Shown piece after piece: positions 6,604 to 15,359 of a stretch of DNA of 64,000 nucleotides. The stretch is taken from contig CAKUQQ010000010.1 of NCBI GenBank assembly GCA_934675575.1, positions 1 through 64,000 on the forward strand, given 5' to 3'. The notes under the pieces are model-generated. The model was not told the DNA's origin, ran no database searches, and saw only the letters and a program-made list of their open reading frames with translations. Position 1 is the first letter of the stretch. Every line of letters starts with the position of its first letter. A program made the translations under genes and the position numbers. Origin of the DNA: an uncultured Muribaculaceae bacterium. Its GTDB lineage: Bacteria > Bacteroidota > Bacteroidia > Bacteroidales > Muribaculaceae.

Positions 6604-9600
6604 ATGAAGAAAACATTAATCACTTGCGCACTGGTGGCATTGGGCGTGGCCAGCAGTTCGGCCATAACTCCGCTATGGCTGCGAAACGCCAAAATCTCGC
6701 CAGACGGCTCTCAAATCGCCTTCACCTACAAGGGCGACATCTACAAAGTGGCCGCCACCGGCGGACAAGCCGTGAGGCTCACAGCCCAGCCGTCTTATGA
6801 AACCAACCCCGTGTGGTCGCCCGACGGCAAGCAAATCGCTTTTGCAAGCGACCGCAAAGGCAATTTCGACGTGTTTGTAATGCCTGCCGACGGCGGTTCG
6901 GCCGTGCAGCTCACGTTCAACTCCACAAGCGAAACCCCATGGACATTCTCACCCGACGGCAAGAACATCTATTATTCTGCCGCCATACAAGACCCTGCAA
7001 GCAGTGCCATGTTTCCCACGGCACGCCTCACCGAGGTCTATAGTGTGCCTGTGGCAGGTGGCAGTCCCACACAGGTTATAGCCACACCTGCCGAGGAAAT
7101 TAACTTCGACCCACAAGGCCGCTTCTTCCTCTACCAGGACCAAAAGGGCATGGAAGACCCCTTGCGCAAGCATCACACTTCGTCGGTCACTCGCGACGTG
7201 TGGCGCTACGACATAGCCACTGGCCATCACACCAATCTCACCAACCGTGCCGGCGAAGACCGCAGCCCGGCGCTCAGCCCCGACGGCAAAAATGTCTATA
7301 TCCTTAGCGAGCGCAACGGCGGCTCGTTCAACGTGTGGTCGTTCCCGCTCGACAACCCGGCACAAGCCAAGGCGGTGACCAATTTCACCAAAAATCCCGT
7401 GCGCTTCCTGTCAGTTGCCGCCAACGGCACACTTTGCTTCACCTACGATGGCGAAATCTACACCCAAAAGAATGGTGCTTCACCGTCAAAGGTTAAAATC
7501 GACCTCGTGAGCGACGATAGCGAGCAGATTGCCAACCTCAAGCTCACGCGCGGTGCCACAAGCGCAGCTGCTTCACCCGACGGCAAGCAAGTTGCCTTCA
7601 TAGTGCGTGGCGACGTGTTTGTCACAAGCGTGGAATATGGCACCACCAAGCGCATCACCACGACACCTGCCACCGAGACCTCTATAAGCTGGGGACCTGA
7701 CAACCGCACACTCACCTACGACACTCAGCGCAACGGCAAATGGGAGATTGTTAAAGCCACTATCGAGCGCAAAGAAGACCTCGATTTCCCAAACGCCACA
7801 CTTATCAAGGAGGAGATTATCCTTTCTGGCGACAAAGCAGAGCGTTATTTCCCAAAAATCTCGCCCGACGGCAAGGAAATCGCCTATATCAAAGACCGTG
7901 ACAAACTCACCGTCTATAACTTCGCTTCCAAGAAAGAGCGTCAAATCACCGACGGTAGCCAGTGGTACGTCACCGAGGGCAAGTTCAACTATAACTGGAG
8001 CCCCGACGGCAAGTGGTTCACTCTCGAATTCATCGGCCACGGCCGCGACCCTTATTCCGACATAGGCATTGTGAGTGCCAAGGGCGGCTCTCCTGTCACC
8101 AATATCACCAACAGCGCCTACATCAACGTTAATCCGCGTTGGGTCATGAAAGGCGACGCCATCATGTTCACCAGCAATCGCTACGGATTGCGCAGCCAGG
8201 CTTCTTGGGGCTCTCAAGACGACATCTTCCTCGCATTTGTCAATCAAGAAGCCTACGACAAATATCAGCTGAGCAAAGAGGACTACGAGTATCAGCAAGA
8301 AGAGGAAAAGGCCAAGAAGGCTGAGGAAGACAAGAAAAAGTCAGCTGAAGCCGACAAGAAGAAAAAAGACGATAAAAAGAAAGACGACGGCAAAAAAGCC
8401 AATGATGTCAAAAAGAAAGACATCACAGTGGAACTTGACAAAATTGCCGACCGCATAGTGCGTGTCACACCCAATTCTTCCGACCTTGCCTCGGCCATCA
8501 TCACCGACGACGGCAATAGCCTGTATTACCTCTCGGCTTTCGAGAACAAATACGACCTCTGGAAGCTCGACCTGCGCAAGCACGACACCAAGCTCATCAA
8601 CAAGATGAACACTGCTGCCGCCGACCTGGAGCTTGACAAGGACAACAAAAACTTGTTTGTTCTCGGCAGCAACAGCATGGGCAAGGTCAGTGTCAGCGCC
8701 GACAAGTTCTCGCCCATTTCCTATCGTGCCGAGATGAAGCTTGACTTGGCCAAGGAGCGTGAAGCCATGTTCAACTATGTGCACCAAGAGGTGAGCAAGA
8801 AGTTCTATAACCCCAACATGCACGGCCTCGACTGGGAAGCTTGCGTGGCCACTTATCGCAAGTTCTTGCCGCACATCAACAATAACTACGACTTTGCCAA
8901 TCTGCTCAGCGAGGAGCTTGGCGAACTCAATGCCTCGCACACCGGCGGCCGCTACTATCCCGACGGCGGTGAGGCCACAAGCTACCTCGGCCTGTTCTTC
9001 GACCTCAACTTCAAGGGCAAGGGTCTTAAAGTGGCCGAAGTGATTGCCAATGGCCCATTCGACAAAGCAAAATCGCAGGTTAAGGCAGGCACAATCATTG
9101 AGAAAATCAATGGCACTCCTATCACTGTGGAGAATGACTGCTCTTTGCTACTCAATGGACAGACTGGCAAGAAGACCCTCGTTTCGCTCTACAACCCTGC
9201 ATCTGGCAAACGCTGGGACGAGGTAATCCGCCCCATAAGCCGCAGCACCAACAATGCCTTGCTCTACAAACGTTGGGTCAAGGGTCGTGAAGCCTTGGTC
9301 GATAGCCTCTCGCACGGCCGTCTTGGCTACGTACATTTGCAGTCAATGAACGATGCAAGCTACCGCGAAGCCTACAATCAGGTGCTTGGCAAATTCTACA
9401 AGAAAGACGGCATCGTCATCGACACTCGCTGGAATGGTGGTGGCCGTCTGCACGAAGACATCGAAATCTTGTTTAGTGGCAAAAAATATTTCACTCAAGT
9501 CACTCGCGGCAAAGAGGCTTGCGACATGCCGAGCCGCCGCTGGAACAAACCCAGCATCATGGTGCAGTGCGAAGCCAATTACAGCAACGCTCACGGCACA

Positions 9601-9879
9601 CCTTGGGTGTATAAGCACACTGGCATAGGCAAACTCGTGGGTATGCCTGTTCCGGGCACAATGACCAGCGTCAACTGGATTACATTGCAAGACCCAAGCC
9701 TCATCTTCGGTATTCCGGTCATAGGCTACTTGCTGCCAGAGGGCAACTATCTCGAAAACACCCAGCTTGAACCCGACATCAAGGTTGCAAACAACCCCGA
9801 AACCGTGGTCAAGGGCAAGGACGAGCAGATAGAGACTGCCGTTAAGGAGTTGCTCAAGGAAATAGATGCTAAAAAGTAA
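6604..9879 (+). CDS. Exported tricorn-like S41 protease
   Basis: The 1091-residue product starts with a signal peptide (MKKTLITCALVALGVASSSA). Two beta-propeller regions with repeated SPDGKxIAF motifs (PD40/TolB type) span about residues 25-330 and 350-700. They are followed by a tricorn C1-like helical region, a PDZ domain (about 800-880) and an S41 peptidase core. Ser994 in ANYSNAH is the likely nucleophile and TRWNGGG forms the oxyanion segment. Tricorn proteases degrade peptides fed through the propellers; the signal peptide puts this one in the periplasm. An insert extremely rich in Lys, Glu and Asp (about 562-609) interrupts the second propeller. The start at 6604 is chosen because upstream codons overlap the previous gene and would hide the signal peptide. 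Confidence 0.9.
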   Translation: MKKTLITCALVALGVASSSAITPLWLRNAKISPDGSQIAFTYKGDIYKVAATGGQAVRLTAQPSYETNPVWSPDGKQIAFASDRKGNFDVFVMPADGGSAVQLTFNSTSETPWTFSPDGKNIYYSAAIQDPASSAMFPTARLTEVYSVPVAGGSPTQVIATPAEEINFDPQGRFFLYQDQKGMEDPLRKHHTSSVTRDVWRYDIATGHHTNLTNRAGEDRSPALSPDGKNVYILSERNGGSFNVWSFPLDNPAQAKAVTNFTKNPVRFLSVAANGTLCFTYDGEIYTQKNGASPSKVKIDLVSDDSEQIANLKLTRGATSAAASPDGKQVAFIVRGDVFVTSVEYGTTKRITTTPATETSISWGPDNRTLTYDTQRNGKWEIVKATIERKEDLDFPNATLIKEEIILSGDKAERYFPKISPDGKEIAYIKDRDKLTVYNFASKKERQITDGSQWYVTEGKFNYNWSPDGKWFTLEFIGHGRDPYSDIGIVSAKGGSPVTNITNSAYINVNPRWVMKGDAIMFTSNRYGLRSQASWGSQDDIFLAFVNQEAYDKYQLSKEDYEYQQEEEKAKKAEEDKKKSAEADKKKKDDKKKDDGKKANDVKKKDITVELDKIADRIVRVTPNSSDLASAIITDDGNSLYYLSAFENKYDLWKLDLRKHDTKLINKMNTAAADLELDKDNKNLFVLGSNSMGKVSVSADKFSPISYRAEMKLDLAKEREAMFNYVHQEVSKKFYNPNMHGLDWEACVATYRKFLPHINNNYDFANLLSEELGELNASHTGGRYYPDGGEATSYLGLFFDLNFKGKGLKVAEVIANGPFDKAKSQVKAGTIIEKINGTPITVENDCSLLLNGQTGKKTLVSLYNPASGKRWDEVIRPISRSTNNALLYKRWVKGREALVDSLSHGRLGYVHLQSMNDASYREAYNQVLGKFYKKDGIVIDTRWNGGGRLHEDIEILFSGKKYFTQVTRGKEACDMPSRRWNKPSIMVQCEANYSNAHGTPWVYKHTGIGKLVGMPVPGTMTSVNWITLQDPSLIFGIPVIGYLLPEGNYLENTQLEPDIKVANNPETVVKGKDEQIETAVKELLKEIDAKK

Positions 9880-9920
9880 CATAACAGTGATGTAACCCAA
9901 TCATCACACATCACGCACAA

Positions 9921-9953
9921 TCAGGGGCTTCCGGCACAGCCGGAAGCCCCTGA
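9921..9953. terminator. Perfect hairpin between convergent genes
   Basis: TCAGGGGCTTCCGGC and its exact complement form a 15-base stem closed by an ACA triloop. It lies between the stop codons of the tricorn-like protease and the MFS pump and can stop transcription from both sides. Confidence 0.85.
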
Positions 9954-10008
9954 TCTTTATGTATGCGCCCCCCAAAAAACTGCGTGGGCACGTCGTTTTT
10001 ATGTTTTT

Positions 10009-11178
10009 TTATTGCTTCTTTGCTGTGAGAGACATGGCCTTGCGACCAAAGGCAAAGGCAAGTGCCGCACCCAGCACAAAGATGACTGCCGTTGTCAACA
10101 ACATGTCACACCCAATGCCCACCAGCGGCGACACCACGCTGCCGGCCAAAAATCCCACCGTGCCAAGCAGCGCCGAAGCCGTTCCGGCATAAAGTCGCTC
10201 ACTCTCCATGGCAAGCGATGACGATGAGGTGAGCGTTATCCCCATAAATGCGAGCATCAGGCAAAGCACTCCCTCGTATGCCCAGAAACTTAAATCAAAC
10301 TGCACCAGCGCCAGCTCTACCAAAGCAAACACCACCATGCCCCAGCTACTCACCCTCACACCGCGGAGCGAGCTTTTCAACGCACCGGCAGCTCCGGCTC
10401 CTATTGCTATAAACAAGCCGTTAACGCCAAGTGTCAGGCTGTAGGCTATGGGCGAAAAGCCATAGTGCTCCTGCACGATGTATGACGACGAGGCAATGTT
10501 GCCAAACAGCAGCATTTGCGCAGCACCCTGATGCACTATGTAGCACACATATTCCTTGTTGCCAAGCACCTTGCCAAACTGCCTGCACACGTCCATCACG
10601 CCGCCACTGTTTCGTGCAGCATCTGGCAGTGACTCTCGCATCAGCGCACACGCCATGAGCATCACAACGCCCACCACAGCCATGAATGCGAATATGCCTT
10701 GCCAGTTAGCCGCTTCCACAATGGAGCCACCCACTATCGGCATCACTATGGGTGCAATGCCGTTTATCACATTTATCACTGCCAGAGCCACGAGCAAGGC
10801 GTGTTCACGATAGTTGTCGGTGGCTATCGACCGGGCTATCACCACGCCTCCGCCTCCGGCAAAGCCTTGCAAAAAGCGCAATGCCACAAATGCGTTAATG
10901 TCGGGAGCATAAATTATGCCCACCGACGCAAGTGTGAACACAAGCATCGACATCAGCAGAGGTCCACGCCGCCCCAAGCGGTCGCTAAGCGGGCCTATCA
11001 CCAGCGAACCTATTGTCAAGCCCACCATTCCGGCCGTCAGCCCAAGCTGCACCTGTGTGATTGTAGCTCCAAAAAATTCCACCAGCTTAGGCAGAGCCGG
11101 CAGATACATATTGTTGATTATAGTGGCAAACGCCGTCAGCACGCCAAGCATGGCGAGCAGCACAATCTTATTTCTCAT
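10009..11178 (-). CDS. MFS drug efflux transporter, Bcr/CflA type
   Basis: The 389-residue membrane protein has about twelve hydrophobic segments. The MFS signature GPLSDRLGRRGPLL lies between segments 2 and 3, and RFLQGFAGGGGVVIARSIATD follows in the style of the Bcr/CflA drug:proton antiporters. It probably exports a small hydrophobic compound, but the substrate cannot be read. An AraC-family regulator is encoded 70 bases upstream on the same strand and is the obvious candidate controller. Confidence 0.88.
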   Translation of the reverse strand: MRNKIVLLAMLGVLTAFATIINNMYLPALPKLVEFFGATITQVQLGLTAGMVGLTIGSLVIGPLSDRLGRRGPLLMSMLVFTLASVGIIYAPDINAFVALRFLQGFAGGGGVVIARSIATDNYREHALLVALAVINVINGIAPIVMPIVGGSIVEAANWQGIFAFMAVVGVVMLMACALMRESLPDAARNSGGVMDVCRQFGKVLGNKEYVCYIVHQGAAQMLLFGNIASSSYIVQEHYGFSPIAYSLTLGVNGLFIAIGAGAAGALKSSLRGVRVSSWGMVVFALVELALVQFDLSFWAYEGVLCLMLAFMGITLTSSSSLAMESERLYAGTASALLGTVGFLAGSVVSPLVGIGCDMLLTTAVIFVLGAALAFAFGRKAMSLTAKKQ

Positions 11179-11248
11179 AATTTCTTATCTACTTGTTTAT
11201 TGATTATTTTTCTTTTTTGCGGCAGTTGTTGCCTTTACCGGCACTTTC

Positions 11249-12103
11249 TCACTCATAAAAGTCGCTATGCGACCTTTTTTTGAACACCAGGGGCGATATT
11301 CCCGTCATTTTTTTGAAAAATTTGCCGAAACTTGACTGGTCGGCAAAGTTATACTCGTAGGCAATGTTTTTTATCGACTTGCCGCTCAATATCACATCGC
11401 GCTTTATGTTGGTGAGCAGCATAAACGAGATTATGTCTTTGGCTTTGTGCCCCGATTTATGCTTACACACCTCGCCCAGATATTTTGGAGTGATGTGAAG
11501 CTGCTCGGCATAGAACGACACTTCATGTTCATGCTTCACATGCGTCTGCAGCAACTCCACAAAACGGCGGAAGTAGTTGTCACCCATAGTGTAAACCATT
11601 TTTTGCTCTGACCTGTCGGTCACCACCGCATCTTCACCATATATCAGGAATAAGCATCTTGTTATGCCTCCCACAATCTCTTGGCTGAATGGCGATGGCG
11701 TGTTCTTTTTGTTGTATGTAAGAGCCACATTCAGCAGCCCATCGAGCATCTGCCAATCGTCATCGGCAACAATTTCGCGCACAGGCTCACACAATATCTG
11801 TTCAAACACATGCACCGGAATGCCAACCGAAATTTGGCTCAACATTTCTGCATCTATAATCAGCACTATGGCTTTGAAGTCGGCACTCGTGGATATTAAG
11901 CGCATGGCAAGTATGTTTGAAAGCATGGCCACACAGTGCTGCCTGATGTGCATCTTCACCATATTTATTTCAAACTCGGCCTCTCCACAGGTGCAAAGCA
12001 CAAAAAAGCCTTGTTTCACCTGCAAAAGGTCCTTATGGCAATAGGAGGCATCTATTTCTTGTATGTGATAACCCTTTTTGGGCGAAAATTCTTGAGTATT
12101 CAT
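11249..12103 (-). CDS. AraC-family transcriptional regulator
   Basis: The 284-residue protein has a cupin-like sensing domain (about residues 1-150) and a C-terminal double helix-turn-helix. The first helix pair is in YAEQLHITPKYLGEVCK and the second in SIKNIAYEYNFADQSSFGKFFKK, followed by the conserved TGISPLVFKKR. This makes it a DNA-binding activator or repressor responding to a small molecule. Its position just upstream of, and codirectional with, the MFS pump suggests it controls efflux; this is inference from context. Confidence 0.88.
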   Translation of the reverse strand: MNTQEFSPKKGYHIQEIDASYCHKDLLQVKQGFFVLCTCGEAEFEINMVKMHIRQHCVAMLSNILAMRLISTSADFKAIVLIIDAEMLSQISVGIPVHVFEQILCEPVREIVADDDWQMLDGLLNVALTYNKKNTPSPFSQEIVGGITRCLFLIYGEDAVVTDRSEQKMVYTMGDNYFRRFVELLQTHVKHEHEVSFYAEQLHITPKYLGEVCKHKSGHKAKDIISFMLLTNIKRDVILSGKSIKNIAYEYNFADQSSFGKFFKKMTGISPLVFKKRSHSDFYE

Positions 12104-12196
12104 TTGTATTTTCCTTTTTGGAACACAAATCTATAACAAAAAAGCCTTACACAAGGCATTTTCACATTCTTTAATTCTCAAAAATCACATATTTCA

Positions 12197-12952
12197 TTAT
12201 TTCTTTACCGATGCACGCCTTAGTTTGTTGAGCACAAATCGCGGCACAAACGAAATGTGGCGCAGCACTGTGGGCACAGTGCCATAATATCGGCACATAA
12301 TGCAAAACCGCTCTTTTAGCGATGCCTTGCGGTTTTTGTCGGTCATGCCGTCGGTTAAGAAGCTTATCACAGGCCTGTCGCCGGCATAGGCATTGGCCGT
12401 CGAGGCTTTAAGCGCCCTTATGCACCAGTCAAAATCAGCACTGAAGCGATAGGTCAAGTCATATTGCGGAGCTATGTCGCGCCGAGCCACAAAGGCCTGG
12501 TGGCACACCAGCATGCCGCGCTTGAAGCTGTCGGCCGTGAGATGTTTGGGGGCTGTGAGGTGGCGCATGCCCACCACACGCCGCGACTCATCTACGAGCT
12601 GCGTCTGTCCGTAAATCACACCTGGATTGCCCACTGCGGCGTCGGCAAGCCGTTGCAACGCCTGCGCATCGGCAAACGAGTCGCCGGCATTAAGCCATAT
12701 CAGATATTTTCCTTTGGCCAAGCGTATTGCCTTGTTCATTGCGTCGTACAATCCCTTATCAGGCTCACTCACTATGCGCGTGTTTGGCACACCAGCATCT
12801 TGGGCAAGCCGCACAGTGTCGTCTTTCGACGCGCCGTCCACCACAAGCCACTCAAAGTCGGTAAAGGTCTGCTGCTTTATTCCGCTGATTGTGGGTGCTA
12901 TTACACCGGCGGCGTTCCACGTCACCGTCACTATCGAAAACAATTTTTCCAT
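12197..12952 (-). CDS. Family 2 glycosyltransferase
   Basis: The 251-residue protein begins MEKLFSIVTVTWNAAGVI and shows the GT-A fold of GT2. WLVVDGASKDDT is the nucleotide-binding strand and WLNAGDSFAD holds the DxD-equivalent acidic site. FSADFDWCIRALK near residue 180 completes the acceptor side. It resembles WcaA/ExoU-type enzymes that add one sugar to a polysaccharide or glycolipid. No membrane anchor is visible. The start at 12952 is preferred to 13033, because the longer frame would run through the argH promoter; a -7 element eight bases upstream makes the mRNA nearly leaderless. Confidence 0.85.
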   Translation of the reverse strand: MEKLFSIVTVTWNAAGVIAPTISGIKQQTFTDFEWLVVDGASKDDTVRLAQDAGVPNTRIVSEPDKGLYDAMNKAIRLAKGKYLIWLNAGDSFADAQALQRLADAAVGNPGVIYGQTQLVDESRRVVGMRHLTAPKHLTADSFKRGMLVCHQAFVARRDIAPQYDLTYRFSADFDWCIRALKASTANAYAGDRPVISFLTDGMTDKNRKASLKERFCIMCRYYGTVPTVLRHISFVPRFVLNKLRRASVKK

Positions 12953-12959
12953 AACAGCG

Positions 12960-12998
12960 CAAAAGTACACAAAAACAAGAGATTTTTGTGTACTTTTG
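12960..12998. promoter_or_regulatory. Overlapping divergent promoters on a perfect inverted repeat
   Basis: AAAAGTACACAAAAA (12961-12975) and TTTTTGTGTACTTTT (12984-12998) are perfect inverted repeats with an eight-base spacer. Each arm contains a -7 element TACTTTTG: 12960-12967 on minus for the glycosyltransferase and 12991-12998 on plus for argH. The upstream polymerase footprints must overlap, so firing of the two promoters should be mutually exclusive. The repeat may also be an operator. Confidence 0.65.
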
Positions 12999-13031
12999 TG
13001 TTTAAGTAACATACAAAAAATCAAAACAATC

Positions 13032-14372
13032 ATGGCTTCAAAACTTTGGGAAAAGAATATTCAACTCAACCACGATGTCGAGACCTACACCATTGGCCGC
13101 GACCGTGAAATGGACATGTATCTGGCCTGCTACGACGTGCTCGGCTCACTCGCGCACATCACCATGCTGCAATCCATAGGACTGCTCACCGCCGATGAGC
13201 TGACTACCCTCACTGCCGAACTTCGCAAAATCCATCAGGAGATTGCCGACGGCAAATTCATCATTGAGGACGGCATCGAGGACGTGCACAGCGAGGTGGA
13301 ACTGCTGCTCACACAGCGTCTTGGCAACATTGGCAAGAAGATACACTCCGGCCGTTCGCGCAACGACCAGGTGCTCGTGGATCTGCGCTTGTTCATTCGC
13401 AGCGAGATTGAAGACGTGGTGAAACACGTCACCGTGCTGTTCAAGACCCTCATATTCCAAAGTGAACGCTACAAGCAAGTGCTGATGCCTGGCTACACTC
13501 ACATGCAAGTGGCCATGCCGTCGTCATTCGGACTGTGGTTTGGTGCCTACGCCGAGTCGCTTGCCGACGACCTCGTGGTGCTCAAAGCCGCCTACGATGT
13601 CAACAACCGCAATCCGCTCGGCTCTGCCGCCGGTTACGGCTCATCGTTCCCACTCGACCGTGAGCTGACCACCAAGCTGCTCGGCTTTGCATCGGTTGAC
13701 TACAATGTGGTCTATGCCCAAATGGGTCGCGGCAAGACAGAGCGCATTGTGTCAAGCGCCATTGCCAACATAGCCGCCACGCTGTCGAAACTTGCGTTCG
13801 ACGCGTGCCTGTTCAACTCCCAAAACTTCGGATTCATCAAGCTGCCCGACGAGTTCACCACCGGCTCGTCAATCATGCCGCACAAAAAGAACCCCGACGT
13901 GTTTGAGCTTACGCGCGCACGCTGCAACAAACTGCAGTCTTTGCCCTACCAGATAACCCTCATCACCAACAATCTGCCGGTGGGCTACTCCCGCGACCTC
14001 CAGCTCATAAAAGAGGAATTCCTGCCATCGTTTGCCGAAATCAAGACCATCGTTTCCATGGTCAACGCCATGATAAGCCAAATCAAGGTTAACGAGCACC
14101 TAATCGATGACCCTCGCTACGACCTGATGTTCTCTGTTGAGGAAGTCAACAGGCTCGTGCAGAGTGGCGTTCCGTTCCGCGATGCCTACAAGCAAGTGGG
14201 ACTCAACATCGAGGCTGGCAAATTCACCCCCGACAAGCACATTCACCACACCCACGAGGGCTCTATCGGCAACTTGTGCAACGACCGCATCGAGGCTCTG
14301 TATAAGCGCACTCTCGATAGCTTCGACTTCGAGACCTATCATAAGGCTTTCAACAAATTGCTCGGCAAATGA
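13032..14372 (+). CDS. argH: Argininosuccinate lyase
   Basis: The 446-residue enzyme splits argininosuccinate into arginine and fumarate, the last step of arginine synthesis. The fumarase-superfamily signature GSSIMPHKKNPD, with its mobile-loop catalytic Ser, is present around residue 279. SGRSRNDQV and MPGYTHMQVAMP also match argininosuccinate lyases. Length is normal for the Bacteroidota form. ATG 13032 follows a promoter with a leader of about 28 bases. No other arginine genes are in the window. The downstream lipoprotein gene starts inside the last codons through an ATGA overlap. Confidence 0.95.
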   Translation: MASKLWEKNIQLNHDVETYTIGRDREMDMYLACYDVLGSLAHITMLQSIGLLTADELTTLTAELRKIHQEIADGKFIIEDGIEDVHSEVELLLTQRLGNIGKKIHSGRSRNDQVLVDLRLFIRSEIEDVVKHVTVLFKTLIFQSERYKQVLMPGYTHMQVAMPSSFGLWFGAYAESLADDLVVLKAAYDVNNRNPLGSAAGYGSSFPLDRELTTKLLGFASVDYNVVYAQMGRGKTERIVSSAIANIAATLSKLAFDACLFNSQNFGFIKLPDEFTTGSSIMPHKKNPDVFELTRARCNKLQSLPYQITLITNNLPVGYSRDLQLIKEEFLPSFAEIKTIVSMVNAMISQIKVNEHLIDDPRYDLMFSVEEVNRLVQSGVPFRDAYKQVGLNIEAGKFTPDKHIHHTHEGSIGNLCNDRIEALYKRTLDSFDFETYHKAFNKLLGK

Positions 14373-14893
14373 TTAGTTTTGGCCACATAAACAGCAAATT
14401 GACAGCGCTGGTTGCCGTCATGCTGGTTACCGCCGTATCATGCACAAAAATCGACAACAAGTCCACACCCAACTACCCTGTGCGCATCAATCTTGGCTCC
14501 TATGCCATGTGGGCCACCTATGGTGTTAATGGTCTGGGCGATTATCGGCTGTTTTGTCGCACCAAGCAGCTGCCGGCCAACTTCCCCTATAACGCCAATA
14601 CCTACACCGGCTTTGGCGGCGTTCTCCTAATCTATGGCCTCGACATTTCCACGAGCACCTATGGTCCCATTGCTTTTGAGGCCGCTTGCCCTGTGGAAAA
14701 TAAGCCCACCATACTCCTCGACATCGACCCCGACAACTTCGATGCTGTGTGCCCCAACTGCAAGTCGCGCTACAATGTGATTGGCGGTGCCGGAGGTCCC
14801 ATTTCAGGTCAAGCCATAGAAAAGAAGAAAGGGCTGCGCCCGTTCATTGTCCGTCAGTCAGTCAATGGCGGCTACATCATCACCTCTTATTGA
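14369..14893 (+). CDS. Rieske-like lipoprotein lacking the histidine ligands
   Basis: The 174-residue protein starts with a lipoprotein signal ending VTAVSC, so it should be anchored to a membrane after export. The middle and C-terminal part follows the layout of a Rieske domain: a first loop with ACPVE near residue 109 and a second loop with CPNCKSRYN near 130, followed by GGAGGPISGQA. In a true Rieske centre the loops read CxH and CxxH; here the first loop has CPV and the second CPNC. It therefore probably does not hold a classical two-His two-Cys cluster. The ATG overlaps the argH stop by four bases, so translation is coupled. Function is unknown. Confidence 0.6.
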   Translation: MISFGHINSKLTALVAVMLVTAVSCTKIDNKSTPNYPVRINLGSYAMWATYGVNGLGDYRLFCRTKQLPANFPYNANTYTGFGGVLLIYGLDISTSTYGPIAFEAACPVENKPTILLDIDPDNFDAVCPNCKSRYNVIGGAGGPISGQAIEKKKGLRPFIVRQSVNGGYIITSY

Positions 14894-14948
14894 AACACGA
14901 AAGCAAACAACAACTTTTTAAATAATAATAAAGAATAAAAAATGAGAA

Positions 14949-15344
14949 ATGACACATAAAGAAGAGATACGGCAAATACGAAAAATGTTGAATTTGCCTG
15001 ACACCGGAGAAGTTAGCACTGATAATTTCGCTAAAACCGTCTATGATGAGGAAGTGCAAGACGGTGTGGCGTATTTAGAGCCTTCAGTTACAGGGTTAGA
15101 ATATGGGCTGATTATTGACGAAACAGAAAATTATATTATATTTAGGCACCCTGAATGCGTCTATGTAGTTGATGGTGATAGATTAGTGCCAATAACCATT
15201 AATGGAGAACCCAAGATATATGGGAAGCTGGATGCTGAGGATTTAATGGATTTTGTACGCGAATATCAGCGTGAATTGCTTGATGTCACGCATGATAAAA
15301 TGAGCATATCCCAATTACGTCAAAAAATCAAGAAAGAAGCATAG
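14949..15344 (+). CDS. Unknown 131-residue acidic protein
   Basis: I do not recognise this protein. It is acidic and soluble, with no signal peptide or membrane segment. The N-terminus is helical (EEIRQIRKMLNLP), the centre is beta-rich with YGLIIDETENYIIFRHPECVYVVDGD, and the C-terminus ends in a charged helix. Its codons are markedly richer in A/T than the argH and propeller genes around it, as are those of the gene after it. The size and centre are reminiscent of small immunity or antitoxin-like partners, but that is speculation. The alternative upstream ATG at 14942 opens only a five-codon frame. It lies 15 bases before the next gene. Confidence 0.55.
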   Translation: MTHKEEIRQIRKMLNLPDTGEVSTDNFAKTVYDEEVQDGVAYLEPSVTGLEYGLIIDETENYIIFRHPECVYVVDGDRLVPITINGEPKIYGKLDAEDLMDFVREYQRELLDVTHDKMSISQLRQKIKKEA

Positions 15345-15359
15345 GAAACAATTTGTAGT

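Noticed and set aside
7573..8298. 241-residue minus-strand frame inside the tricorn-like protease gene
   Set aside because: Antisense shadow of repeated propeller codons; no start context or protein family.
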